Assembly (NCBI GenBank): GCA_029215795.1
Contig: JARDYH010000004.1
Span: 201,238,017-201,302,016 of the forward strand
Origin: Anniella stebbinsi
Lineage: Eukaryota > Chordata > Lepidosauria > Squamata > Anniellidae
DNA: 64,000 nt
Reading direction: 5' to 3'
Numbering within the stretch: the first letter of the stretch is position 1; each line of letters opens with the position of its first letter. Shown here piece after piece: positions 23,440-34,850 of the stretch. The notes beneath the pieces are model-generated. The model made no database searches. It was not told the DNA's origin and saw only the letters and a list, made by a program, of their open reading frames with translations. The position numbers and the translations under genes are program-made.

Positions 23440-25060
23440 CCTTATTTCTCCGTTGTTACAACATAAAACTTCACATAATTTTCTATCTGCTTCAAATATT
23501 TCCATATTTCACTGTTTTCTCTTATAATTTTTTAAAAACTTATCCCAAATTGTTCTCCCTTTTTCCCTTTTACTTCTTCCTTATAACATCACAGCGATTT
23601 TAAACTTATAACCTCTACACAGTTTTCAATCTAAATCTGCAATTATTTCAATCCTTTTATACAAATGCACAATACTTATTGCTTCATTATTTAGCTTGCC
23701 AAGTTACTATTTCCCTTTCCATTACAACCATCTCCTGTTGATTCTTAAACAATTTTTATTCCCTTTAACTCCCAACGGCTTTAAATCTATTCTTATTCAT
23801 ATTATAGGTCTTTTATCCCTCTAATAAAAAAAGAAAAACAACACGCCCAACAAGAGTCCAGAAAAAATCCACTTGTTCTTGCAGGTCACATCTTGATGTT
23901 AGTCCCTCTCCAGAAAAACATTACCAGACTCTCCAAAGTCTCTCCTATAAATTCCACCTTTCTCCGTAACAGTTCGAAACAGTCCCCTGCATCTTCCAGA
24001 TCTCAGCTCCAGTCTTTTGATGTTGATGTTGATCCATCTCAAAGAAAACATTGCCAGTCTCTTCAAGGTCTCTTCTGCAAATTCCACCTTCTCCATAACA
24101 GATCCCAGCAAAAGCCTGCATCTCATAAATACATCTCCAGTCTTTTGATATCAATCCGTCTCTTCCACCATTCTCCGTCACAGCTCCAAGCACAACTCTG
24201 CGTCTAAAAATGGCCATGCTTTCCCTTTGTTTTCCACCATGTTTATCCTTCTCTTTCCCCCTCTGTCCTCCATTTTAACACGCAGTTTTTAAAAACACTT
24301 TTTCCTTAATTATGCTCTCACAACAATTTTCTTCTAAAAATCCTCATTCCATAAATGTTTCTCTCAAACAACAAATGACCCATAGCTGTACTTTTCTTTA
24401 AACAAGATAAATTAACTCACCAGCTGGATGATGTGTAAAAAAACCCATTCCTTTATCTCTACAAACTTGGTATTATCCCATTAATCACTGCAGCAATAAC
24501 TCTTCACTCCCGATGTTTTTCTCTGTTGAAAAAATAAAAGTTAATCAATCTTGTAGTTAATTCTGGAGAGACTTTCATACGCCAACAAATCATCTTCCCC
24601 CCTGCCTTTAAATTCACTCCCTTTTTTCCCCTTTTCCTCTTGTTCTTCTCCAAATAAAGATTCTTTGAAATGACTCTCCCACTACATACTGGGAGAGAAT
24701 GATTAAGTATCTGCCAGCCAGTTGTTAACCCTCACTCCTCTGCACCAAAGGCATCCCGTCCATCCGTCTCGATGTTAACATTCTCGGGGAATGAAGACAG
24801 AATGACCTTCCATTCTGGATCAGTATCTGAGCGGTGTCAGCCACAGCCCCACTCTTCCATGTTGAAAATCCGACGAAACGACTTCATTACCCCATGGGAT
24901 GAGCTTACAGGACCCTTTGTGGCATGCTCTTTGCATTCCCCTTTTCTGGGGAATATGAAGCTCCATCTGGGAAACTCCCAGAGAGCTACCGCCATCCAGT
25001 CACGGCAGAGTTCAAAACTCTGCTGGCTCAGCCATCATGTCTTCACCGGAAGTCTGTCAA
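23440..25060 (-). mobile_element. Possible L1-like LINE 5' region with internal repeats
   Basis: On the minus strand the segment opens at about 25045 with 'gacttccggtgaagacatga' and 'tggctgagccagcagag', which resembles the start of reptilian L1 5' UTRs. It runs through purine-rich sequence to about 23440, where the tandem array begins. Two and a half units of about 122 bp (23890-24200) lie inside and translate on the minus strand into repeated GGICRRDLEETGNVF-like peptides. No L1 ORF2 is present, so the assignment is tentative. Confidence 0.4.
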
Positions 25061-25690
25061 TTAAGCTCTTATAGTGAAAGTACATGCATGGAAATTCAAA
25101 AATTTTAGGTGGGATGTCAATGACAGCTATTTCTCACCTTTGCACTAACCTGCCTTTTTTGAATTTTCTATAAAGTGTTACGATATGTGATCTAAAATAA
25201 AGTGCATAACGCTACGATGTTCCGTTAATGTCTTGTAAGATATTAATATTTAAATCCAATTTACCCTTCCATAGCTTTATAGTCTTCATAAAAAAATACA
25301 CTAAAACATATTTTTGAAATATATACTAATAAAGTACTCCAGACTATCAATATAATGCTGACCGGATCGCCATCCACCAACAACCATTATGTATGACTCC
25401 TTTTCCACACTAATCGATATTACTGTAAATAATCCTTTCACGCTCCTTCAATGCACAGAATGCTAATATTAAAAACATAGCTATATATGCATTACCATAT
25501 ACTTTACACCACTGTAAAGACACTACTGTAATGCAGAATTAAATTACAGATTGGCTTACACAATGCTACGTAATAGAAATTACTTACCTGGAACACACCT
25601 TACCATTCTCGCTGTGGCACATAACTGACTACATCAACGGGAGACAATAATCTTCAGGCAAAGTCCTACGGGGAAGTTACCTAGTCCATA

Positions 25691-25724
25691 TTATTATTAT
25701 TATTAATATTATTATTATTATTTA
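25691..25724. repeat. (ATT)n microsatellite
   Basis: About eleven ATT triplets with one interruption, abutting an L2 tail. Confidence 0.9.
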
Positions 25725-25880
25725 TTACACTTATATACCGCCCCATAGCCGAAGCTCTCTGGGCGGTTTACAAAAATTAAAAGATTTAACACTAAAAAGT
25801 CAATATACAAAATTTAAAACCATAAACATAAAACAGCCAACATTAAAACACTTTAAAACATTTTAACTGTTAAGCCTGGC
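25724..25880 (-). mobile_element. L2-type LINE 3' tail fragment
   Basis: The forward strand reads 'tatataccgccccatagcc' then 'gaagctctctgggcggttta', the reverse complement of the L2 tail at 22230-22297. Confidence 0.65.
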
Positions 25881-26284
25881 AGCAGTTGCACACACTCTTC
25901 AAGGGTTACTGTGTCAGAACTTTATATGAACTATGGATTATTTTAAAAATATCTGGACATATAGAATACGGTAGAGACATAGATCATTTGATTAAATTAA
26001 TGACTGTTAGATTAATACATGTAATTAGCTCTAACAGTAGTGAGATTATTATCCCATATGTGCCTTTTAACATAATTTCACCAAAAGGTAATTTCCCCCC
26101 TAACTTCTCAATGTTACTCCCTGATAAATTGCTAATAGTTGCTCAAATCACAACACCCATTTTGTTGTGCAATGATGTACTTAACTTCATCAAAACTCCT
26201 GGTATTACAGAGTTGTAATTTTCACAATGACGGAAATGATTACCCCAGTGTACACATCACTTTGATATCCATGAGATTACATCC

Positions 26285-27993
26285 ATGATCTTCCATCTGA
26301 ACTGCTGAAGAGTAAAATAGGCTGGTGGGCACCTCTACTAGCATCCCTCTTCACTAAGATTAACAAATCTGGCTGTATCCCTATTGCTTGGCGGAAGGCC
26401 TTTGTGATCCCAATACACAACAAGGACCCCAAGAACAATCCGAGCAATTACAGACCCATTAGCCTTCTGTCCACAGTCGGCAAGCTATATGCTAGTACTT
26501 TGAACATCAAGTTATGGGAGTGGATTAGTGAGAACAACATCCTGGGTAATGAACAGATCGGATTTCAAGCTGGGAGCTCAACTAATGATCATTGTTTGGT
26601 CCTGCATCATCTGGCCCATAAATACTCGGCCCCGAAAGGAGGCAAGTTATTTTGCACCTTTATTGATTTAAAGTCTGCGTTTGACTCCATTCCTCTTCTG
26701 CTCCTCTGGAAAAAATTGGAACAGCTATCGAGAGCAGACTATTATTCTTGATCCGGTCATTATACTACAATACCTCTGCCCAGGTTCGATGTAGTAGACA
26801 GGGACACTTTACCAACGAATTTGTCCCATCCCAGGGAGTTAGGCAGGGATGTGTTCTTGTGCCATCCCTGTTCAACCTCTATTTGGCAGAGCTCCCTTTT
26901 TCGCTGTCCCCAATACAATCTCATCCCCCCAAAATCAGACAAGCCAAGGTATGCATACTCCTCTATGAGGACAATGCTGTCCTGCTGTCCTAGACTCGAC
27001 TTGGTCTTAAAAGACTACTCACAGGGTTTGCTGATTACTGTGATAAAAACAGGCTAACCATTAATTACTCAAAATCTAAAGTCTTGGTCTTTGCCAAAAG
27101 AAAAGTAATGTTTTCCTGGACAATGGGTGGAAACAAAATCAACCAAGTTATTTCCTATAAATACCTGGGGATCTGGTTTCAGGAAAATCTCAAATGGCAT
27201 GTGCACAGTAAATCTATAAAAGAAAGAGCAGAACAAACTATGGAGGCACTATGTCGCTTTTTCCATCAAAAGGACGGCAAATTTATTCCAGTGGCTACCA
27301 GGGTTTACAAAGCCAAAATGGTTTCACAGATTCTATTTGGGGGCCCAATTTGGTTTCCCACATTTAAGGGTACCCTCGAGAGCCTTCAATCATCATATTT
27401 AAGGTTGCTGTTTGGTGTCCCAAAGTGTGTGTCCGGGGCGGTACTCAACTTGGAGGCAGGTCTGTGTTCTCTGAAGTGTAGGGCGTGCACTCTCTCAATC
27501 CAATATTGGCTTAGACTATACCATGGCCTGACTACAAACTCCTTGGTATCTCAGGTCTTGTTAGACACATTTGAATCCCCCCGGATTAATGCAATAACAC
27601 AAAAAACCAATTCCCTGGGGTTATTCCCCTTTTTTCTATTATACATGGATCTGGGCTCTGCTCTACGAGCCATCAGACAAAGGCTGCTGGATACGGACCT
27701 TCAGGGGCTGCGGGGGTTGGCCTGTGGTCCATGCTCTCCATCCACTTTAGGCTTATCAGACCCTGCTGGCAAAGACGGAATGGCATATTTGGGCTGGTTA
27801 ACAGTGCCTAAATACAGGAGAGCCTTTTCACTTGCTCGATTTAATACTCCCCCATCCAAACTTCTGGAGGGCAGATATAATAAAATCCCAGCTGGTGCCA
27901 GATACTGTCCGTGTAACAACTCAGAGGTTGAAAGGGTTGAACACGTTCTATTCGCTTGTTGTTTTTATACCACAATGAGAGAAGCCTTGATAT
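26285..27993 (+). pseudogene. LINE reverse transcriptase ORF, 5'-truncated, part 1
   Basis: The reading frame carries the reverse transcriptase series NYRPISLLSTVGKLYAS, then FIDLKSAFDSI (motif A), SQGVRQGCVLVPSLFNLYL (motif B), LLYEDNAVLLS where YADD is expected (motif C), then YKYLGIWF. A C-terminal CPCNNSEVERVEHVLFACC zinc motif follows at about 27905-27965. The organisation is that of a non-LTR retrotransposon of the Jockey/I/L2 superclade; I do not fix the clade. Lesions are a frameshift near 26748, a TAG at 26991-26993 and two changed residues in the catalytic box. The ORF is interrupted at 27993 by a hAT-type element and continues in register at 29574. Confidence 0.8.
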
Positions 27994-28141
27994 TAGGGGT
28001 GTGCACGGACCCCCCGGATCGGATCGGGACCCGGATCGGGACCTCCAATTTTGTCCCGGACCGGTTCGGACAAAATCGGAGGCCCCCCGGACCGGATCGA
28101 GTCCGATCCCGACCCAAAAATCGTACATTTTTGGATCGGCC

Positions 28142-28198
28142 GCCATTTTTTTCCCCATAGACTTGCATTGCAATGCAAGTCTATGAGGAAAAAATGGC
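28142..28198. repeat. Near-perfect 57-bp palindrome in the hAT-type element
   Basis: 'tagacttgcattg' and 'caatgcaagtcta' meet at 28170/28171 and the symmetry extends outward through GCCATTTTTT on the left and AAAAAATGGC on the right with few mismatches. Confidence 0.85.
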
Positions 28199-28374
28199 GG
28201 CGGGTGGGTAAGGGGGGGCCTAACTCCCTCCCCCCCCGGGGCCGTCCGCTGTGGACGGCCCCGGCAGGTAAACCCCCTCCCCCGCGCTCCCTACCCCCCC
28301 TGGGGCCGCCCGCTTCCATCCGCTGGCGCCCGCGGGCACCAGCGGATAGAAGCGGACGGCTCCGGGGGGGGGTA

Positions 28375-29315
28375 AGCCCCCTTCCCCGCCACTGCTTACC
28401 TTCTCGGCCCGTCCGGCGCCGGCGGCTACTACCAGCGGGCTCCGCGGCCTACTCTCGAGTAGCGCGCCGGGTGATGACATCACCCGGCGCGCCACCCTGG
28501 AGCAGGCCGCGGAGCCTGCTGGTAGTAGTAGGCGCCGGCGCCGGACGGGAGCCGCCGGGCCGGGCAGGTAAGGGCCCCCCTCCCCCCTCCCCCTCCGCGC
28601 GCCCCCTCCTCCCCTCCACGCACCCCCTCCTTACCTTCCCGGCCCGGCGGCTCCCGTCCGGCGCCGGCGCCTACTACTTCCAGCAGGCTCCGCGGCCTGC
28701 TCTAGAGTAGCGCGCCGGGTGATGCCATCACCCGGCGCGCCACCCTAGAGCAGGCCGCGGAGCCTGCTGGGAGTAGTAGGCGCCGGCGCCGAATGGGAGC
28801 CGCCGGGCCGGGCAGGTAAGGGCCCCCCTCCCCCCTCCGCGTGCCCCCTCCTCCCCTCCACGCACCCCCTCCTTACCTTCCCGGCCCGGCGGCTCCCGTC
28901 CGGCGCCGGCGCCTACTACTTCCAGCAGGCTCCGCGGCCTGCTCTAGAGTAGCGCGCCGGGTGATGACATCACCCGGCGCGCCACCCTAGAGCAGGCCGC
29001 GGAGCCTGCTGGGAGTAGTAGGCGCCGGCGCCGGACGGGAGCCGCCGGGCCGGGCAGGTAAGGGCCCCCCTCCCCCCTCCCCCCTCCGCGCGCCCCCTCC
29101 TCCCCTCCACGCACCCCCTCCTTACCTTCCCGGCCCGGTGGCTCCCGGCCGGCGCCGGTGCCTACTACTACCAGCAGGCTCTGCGGCCTGCTCTAGAGTA
29201 GCGTGCCGGGTGATGACATCACCCGGCGCGCCACCCTAGAGCAGGCCGCGGAGCCTGCTAGTAGTAGTAGGCACCGGCGCCGGACGGGAGCCACCGGGCC
29301 GAGAAGGTAAGTGCC
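28375..29315. repeat. Tandem array of four large GC-rich palindromes
   Basis: Each unit is symmetric about 'gggtgatgacatcaccc' (cores beginning near 28471, 28720, 28961 and 29210; spacing 249, 241 and 249 bp). The arms contain 'cggcgcgcc', 'gagcaggccgcggagcctgc' and 'ggcgccggcgcc', and outside them 'ggtaaggg' faces its complement 'ccttacc'. ORFs through the array follow from its base composition and are not credible. The same module occurs at 49830-50460 inside a pogo-type element. Confidence 0.9.
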
Positions 29316-29573
29316 CCCCTCCTCCCCCCCCCGCTGTCCACTTTCATCGGCGGGCGCCCGCTGGCGCCCGCCAATGGAAGCGGCGGTGGGCACCAGTGGG
29401 CGCCCGCTGATCCGCCGATCCGCCGAACCGGTTCGGAGCTTTTTCGGACCGGTTCGGATTGGATCGGCCGATCCAGCTGCGGGATCGGAAATCGGATAAT
29501 TTATCCGATTTCCCACTGGACCGGACTCGGATCGTGGATCGGGTCCGATCCAGTGCACATCCCTACTTGATAT

Positions 29574-29975
29574 GGCTGATTACACGTGCCTTAGCTGGTA
29601 ACTCAAAAGGAACCCTGATGAGTATCCTACTGCAGGGCTCAAACAAGTATAGGACCCTGCAAGTAGCCAAGTTTCTCCATTGCGCAATTGGCTGGAGAGC
29701 CCTAATGGTTGTATAACATCTTATGGGTCCTTATGCCAACTCACCATAAATAGTATACCTTTTGGCATCTTAGTCTGTCTAGTATTAAGTAGGTGGAAAA
29801 GCCTGTTGTTTACTCATTTATTTATTGTAATGTATTTTACTTTTTAAGGGGTGAGCCCTATGTTCAGCTCACTAATGTTTCCTAATTCAAGTGTTTTAAT
29901 ACTAGTCCTGTATGATGTATTTTTAAATTATGTACTGCTGGCCAGTAGGCTGTAATAAAAATTTATTTATCCATA
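29574..29975 (+). pseudogene. LINE ORF part 2 and 3' UTR
   Basis: Immediately after the second target-duplication copy the LINE frame resumes (LITRALAGNSKGTL) and stops at 29714-29716, with an A-rich end (aataaaaatttattta) near 29950-29970. The frame of part 1 is restored exactly when the inserted element and one TSD copy are discounted, so the hAT insertion postdates this LINE copy. Confidence 0.75.
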
Positions 29976-31062
29976 TAAGTAATTATACAGTACTTGTAGA
30001 TCCCACATATGGCTAAGACGATAGGACGAGATGCCATTACCAGTTAAGTTTCTATTTTTTCTACTGTAGCTTTTTTTAATTACTACGTATTTAATATTAC
30101 TTTATGTTATGAATTAAGGTGCTTTGGTAATGTATATAGCTTGATTTGCTTTTTGAACGATGGTTATAAGTATTTTATTATGTACAGTTCTGTAGATGAC
30201 AGTAGAAACATAATTTTAATAGAATATGAAATAGTGCTGAAGGACAGTTGGAAGTCTTTTTGAAAACAATAAATGTACGTTTCACTTCGTTCTTAATGGA
30301 TACTGTTCTCTTTAAATAAAATGCTTTCTTAAACCATAGTATTATTCAATAATTGTAATTTAATGTTGCTAACTCTGAGTAACCGTACATACAAAATATA
30401 GCCTGTAATAGTAATGGAGAGCGGACGTGATGGTGGCTGGGATAGAAAGTAGAAGTACAGTAGTTGAAGACAACTCTTCCTCCTTGATGTTGATACGCAG
30501 TACTGTGTGCTGAAGTTTTCATATATGTGTTGTTTATTTCAACAGAAATAATAAGTTATTTTCAGTTAAGTAGTGATACAACTCCAGCATAGCTATCAGT
30601 TAACAGAAATTTAACAATACACAGTACACCAGGTTAGTAATCATACACATTCCTTTATTAACATTATAGCAGGAATTTTTATAGCTTTTAAACAGTTCTC
30701 AATGCTAAAGAAAACATGTATTTTTATTTAGTGTTAGTGTACATATTCTACAGCTACACAGTATTCTGTAACATGTAGTTACAGAATACACATTAATAAT
30801 AACATGTAAAGCTTGAATACGATCTGTGTAGTAAATCTGCTATACAAGTGATGTTATTGGTTGAATCTAAGTGACTTAACAGCTTAGTATTAGAATGGGT
30901 AATTGTTAAGATTTTAGTGTTTCTGTTCAAATGAAAAAGCAAACTGAATATTCCTAAATAAGATTGTACCTTACACTCTGCTTCCTCATTATACATTTAC
31001 TGCAGTTATACCAAAAACATGGAAATATATTACTATTTCTGTATGCATAGCGCTATGTAATA
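29976..31062. other. AT-rich stretch, no gene recognised
   Basis: No domain-bearing ORF. It may be the 3' flank of the minus-strand exon at 31063-31667, but nothing shows this directly. Confidence 0.4.
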
Positions 31063-31667
31063 TTACTTATTCATATCAATAGACTGTAATACAGAGCCAC
31101 CTACAGACGTAAGTGTTATTGCGGTACAACACGAATACATTATATTGAGAACAAAGATCACGGAGAATACTGCGTAGGCCCTTCTCAGTATACGTTTTGG
31201 CCTAACGGTGAAGAAATCTTGCCTAGAAGGAGTGTTAGCGTGGTTGTTAACCAGACGTGGAGAGGGTCTCAAAGTACAAGATAATGTACACCCTAGTTCA
31301 CGAACTGGAGATACTTCTTCTGGTGTACTGTACGGAGACGTGATATGGATAGATACTGACTGACTGCTATAGTCTGGCATTTTCTCAGATATATTTTGGA
31401 GAATGGAGGCTGTCTTGTTAATGTTTTCCAGAAGGGCAAGTCTGTCCTGGTGCATGACATTTTCCTGTTCCTTAGATTGCTTCACAAAATTTTCAAATAG
31501 TGCAGAATCACTCTGCATAATACTGATAATGCTGTTGTTTTCCAATGTGCAGTGACGCATGATCCGTTCCGCCAATGCATTACATGCTCTGTGGTTCTTT
31601 CTATTATGAATTATTGCCATTCTGGAGGCAGGCGATAGAGTAGCAGCTCTGTTCTGAATGACTGAAT
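31063..31667 (-). CDS. Candidate terminal exon with a C-terminal hydrophobic segment, unidentified
   Basis: A 185-codon frame (ATG at 31620) is open back to an acceptor-like site (tactgttacttcag) whose exon would start at 31667. The protein is polar with a helical, Gln/Glu-rich middle (KQSKEQENVMHQDRLALLE) and a hydrophobic segment near the end (AVFSVIFVLNIMYSC). The style recalls the C-termini of Myb/SANT-like transposon accessory proteins, but no domain can be named. Upstream exons would lie where a Ngaro copy now begins. Confidence is for a real or former exon. Confidence 0.4.
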
Positions 31668-32359
31668 CTGAAGTAACAGTAGAAAAGCTGTTAGTTCACA
31701 TGAACAGTGTAATTTAAAAGATAACAGAGGTATAATTTCTACATTTAAAAGAATGTGATAATGGACGTTAGGGTTACAGCAGTACCTAAGACATATGCAG
31801 TGGTGGCCAAAATTGTGGACGCTTTTTGAAATTTTCATGTTCTGCAACTTTGAATGCTTATAGAAAATGGTCTATAAATGGATCTTTACCATTAACAGTT
31901 AAACATACATTCACACTTCTTTGCGACTACAAAACGGTAAGCTAGGGCACATTCTTTTACAAACAATGGGTTTTGCGAGCCAACAAACAAATCAGAAATA
32001 AATACATGGATACCAGAGGTTGGGTTAACTAGGGCCTCTTTATTTAACAACGGGTATAGCATCCTTCCTGGATCTGTGAGTGAACATGCGGGAATCAGCA
32101 CAACTCTACCTTCAGGCAACTAGCCTGCAAAAATAATAAAGGGCGAGCCACTCAGTTGGTCATAGTGGCCGGGTTAAAACCCACACCTCTTTTACAACTA
32201 CACTTAAGTGTTTGGGGAGACCAATCTGCGTCCCCTCCCACGCAGGGCTGCACAGCCCTGTGTAAGTGAGACAAAATGTCCCCAAAGGCAACCCATATCC
32301 TGACTCGGAGCTGCGAAGCCCATCGAGGATCAGGCCCTCCAGGTTGCCCTTCATCATCA

Positions 32360-33000
32360 ACGATGCCAAAAGTGCTCACCAATTCTATTCTTACCTTTCA
32401 AATTCCTGCACCACTGCCACAGAAGGGAGCCAAGCCTCTGCTTCGGCTCCCTACCCCCACCTGTTCTGAAAAATTCAAACAGGCCCACGCGCAGATCCTG
32501 CAGGAAAATGTAATTTCCTGCATCGGAAAGGTGCACCCCATCGGCCCTATAAAGTTCACCTCTGGAGTAAATAATCGCAGGGTGCAGAATAAACATTCCA
32601 CATCTATCCTACCAGCAAAGACGCACTTCCCTGTTCACTCTCTTAATTGCCCTATTTAAACTATGGGCATCCCAGCCCTCGCGCCCACGGTGCTTGGGTA
32701 ACATGCAAGATCACACCCTCCAGGTGTGAGGCCACCAATGCCAAATAGTGTGTATGTACAAATATCTGACCATCCAGATATCCTCCGGGTCTGCCCTAGC
32801 CTGTAGAATTGTGGACTTACGCTCCAGGAACTCCATCGTAACCCCCCCCCCAGGTGGGCACCACACCTGCGGCAGGGCAAAACCAACCAGACTGGACTGT
32901 ATTATAGAGGAGATGCCACCACAGCATGCCTTGCCTGCCACTCTCTGGGTGGAGGCCAACTGACCGAGCCCATCTGTGTGCCAACAGATGCTCACGTCAC
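32360..33000 (-). pseudogene. SGNH hydrolase remnant of Ngaro copy 2
   Basis: The C-terminal block V (RADGVHLSDAGNYIFLQDL, about 32490-32540) is well preserved and matches RADGVHLSDCGNDLFLADL of copy 1. The N-terminal half is recognisable only in shifted frames (HTDGLGQLAST, PQVWCPPGG) and lacks a clear GHS or GND block. Confidence 0.65.
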
Positions 33001-33099
33001 TCTACAGCTGGCCCAGATGCCACACTGTCTGCAGATTAGGATTCCTACAGGCTGTGGTCTCCCCCGCCAATCTGTCAATGGAACACAAATATCGACATT

Positions 33100-34450
33100 G
33101 AACTTCAGTAACTGTACTCATCTTCATTCCAGAATGTACTCTTATGCCTGCCCAAGACTGCCATCTCTCTATGGGTGAGATCTTGGCATCTACCCGCCCT
33201 GCTGTAGGAACGGCAGTCCTGTGCCAGTGGTTTTCCAAATGAATAGTTCCATAGGCCCAATGCCTGATGGGGCTTCATGGCTACCGTACCAGATAAGGGG
33301 TAGCCCCCTCCTGTGATCAAGTAGCAACCATGGTCTTCCCCCCATAGGGCAGAGTAGGGTCAAAACTACAAACTCACTCAAGACAGCACGTCTAGTCAGG
33401 TTCAATAAATGTTGTGACTCTGTAACTTCTAGCGCTCATTGAAGGCCTCTTAGGAAAGCAATCAGTCTTTTATTTAGCAAAAGATCCCTTCCCTCCCTTT
33501 GAAAGGGAGTTAAAGCTTAGAAAGCGTTTTGCCCCAAGGCGTAATTAAGCTAAGCAAACAAAACAGTTGATCCATTCACAAGAAAGCGAGAGTCACTTCT
33601 GAGAAGAATTCACATCCAGCCTTTTCTGAGCAAGTAATCTTTCCGAGCGCCACCTCCTGACCTGTTTGATCTGTGCTCGTTTTTCTCTCCTATGGAAAAT
33701 GGGATTTCTGAGCTCACTCCCCAGCTTGTCCTCTGAAGTCGAAGACTGCTTATCAGCTGCAGAGTTATTTACATCAGAAGATACATCCCCTAAAGGCGAA
33801 GCTGTGGGAACGACATCTTCCCCTTCTGGTATGGATTGGAATGTCTGTTCGGGTTCAGAATCTGATTCTGAATTAACGTCTAACATTCCTTCGCCCTGAG
33901 CAAGGGGAAAGGAATTATACACAACAATAAGCCTGATATCTGGTCTATCTGGCTGCTGTATAATAAAACAGAAACCTCAAGTTCCTTGCCCCAAAGAGCG
34001 AAGTAGAAAGTTGGACTGCTCATGGGCATATCCTTACATTCGAAGCCATCACCGGCGTAACCATGTTGCCTCCACTCCTCTGGCCAGGTGCAGGACAGCT
34101 CTGTGATTAACTGAGCATCAGAAAATTTAAAGGCCCTAACAGCTCCCCCAGATAATCCTGCCTGCTCTTCCAGCATCCTTCAGGCATGGGATTTGCCATG
34201 CTTCCAGCAAACCTCTGTCCCCGTGTCAGCAAAGGGTGGACCAGCCAGTTTACCTCATAAAGTTCATGTGGATAACTCCAGAATTCTAGCAGTTAGTCAC
34301 TTAGGATGGGCCAAAAGGCCTGAGGCTTCTCTCTCAGCTCTAAAAAAGCTGAATTCCATACCTGCTCACAGGTAGAATACCCATGTGCCAGGGGCCACAT
34401 GCCATATGGCTTCTGTCACTTGCCTCTCCCAGAACCTAAAGCACACCGGG
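33100..34450 (-). pseudogene. Tyrosine recombinase remnant of Ngaro copy 2, split by an LTR
   Basis: On the far side of the LTR (33930-33960) SSQIDQIS corresponds to RQSKTDQLR of copy 1. On the near side ALGLWNYSFG followed in another frame by IERWQSWAG and then NEDEYSY correspond to SLGLGDFQFG, VVGRWRSKAY and the C-terminus. Catalytic residues are lost to frameshifts. Skipping the LTR and one of its flanking pentamers restores a continuous alignment. Confidence 0.55.
33410..33926 (-). mobile_element. Candidate solo LTR nested in Ngaro copy 2
   Basis: The segment starts TGTTGTG and ends CACAACA, a perfect 7-bp terminal inverted repeat of TG..CA type, and is flanked by ataaa / ataag (4 of 5 identical). 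On the minus strand an AATAAA (33469-33474) lies about 60 bp before the end, as in an LTR. A 109-codon acidic ORF crosses it on the minus strand; its meaning is unclear. The recombinase remnant reads through on both sides, supporting insertion. Confidence 0.5.
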
Positions 34451-34489
34451 CATTGGATCTTAGTACTGTCTGGCCACAAGGGCCAATTT

Positions 34490-34800
34490 CAGGAACCCAG
34501 ACATCTGGCTGTGTGACAAGGTGTCATCGTCTTCTTTATCCATCCCAGGAATATGACGTGCCAAATTGAGATTGAGGGCAACCAGGACTCATGGCCCTGA
34601 CCAGCCCCATTCCTGAGGTTCCTTAGATGATAAAGAGGCAACTGCGTGAACAGTGGCCAGCTAGTAAGAATTTGGCCCCAAGCCCGATAAAAGGGAAAGA
34701 GACAAATGACAAATCTCGATATCCCAGCTTCTATCCCTAAATGCGTGTGCACCATCATGGCATTGTATAAACATCTACTAAAGGCCCGACCAGTGCTAAT
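34490..34800 (-). pseudogene. RNase H remnant of Ngaro copy 2
   Basis: In shifted frames LATVHAVASLSSKEPQ and LARHIPGMDKEDDDTLSHSQ align with QATVHVLNSLSSRNHR and RARHVPGLQNSIADALSRHQ of copy 1. Several stops interrupt it. Confidence 0.6.
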
Positions 34801-34850
34801 ACTCAGCAAGGATCAAGCATGCCCACCAGGGTGCATTCTTAGGTACTAAC

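Larger units (their letters stand above)
27994..29565. mobile_element. Non-autonomous hAT-type transposon carrying a GC-rich palindrome array
   Basis: Ends TAGGGGTGTGCAC and (complement) TAGGGATGTGCAC are inverted repeats, flanked by a perfect 8-bp duplication cttgatat (27986-27993 and 29566-29573), the size typical of hAT elements. Subterminal regions repeat GGATCGG and CCGGTTCGGA words on both sides. The interior holds a 57-bp palindrome and four large GC-rich palindromes, but no transposase. High CpG content suggests a recent insertion. Confidence 0.85.
31890..34850 (-). mobile_element. Degenerate Ngaro-type retrotransposon, copy 2 (3' part)
   Basis: In minus orientation the order is RNase H remnant (34800-34490), tyrosine recombinase remnant (34450-33100, split by an LTR), SGNH hydrolase remnant (33000-32360) and a 3' UTR. 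The 3' UTR shares an AATAAAG.GGCCCTA.TTAA word (near 32044) with copy 1 (near 37987), confirming family identity. Gag-like ORFs and RT are missing. Stops and frameshifts in every domain make this the older copy. Confidence 0.7.

Noticed and set aside
21776..25060. Rep/HUH nuclease domain for the Helitron-type ORF
   Set aside because: Looked for upstream of the helicase; only an L2 end, a tandem array and an L1-like region were found.
28051..28710. 219-codon plus-strand ORF and several overlapping minus-strand ORFs
   Set aside because: They run through GC-rich palindromes; composition (Pro/Arg/Ser/Gly) and open frames on both strands follow from base content.
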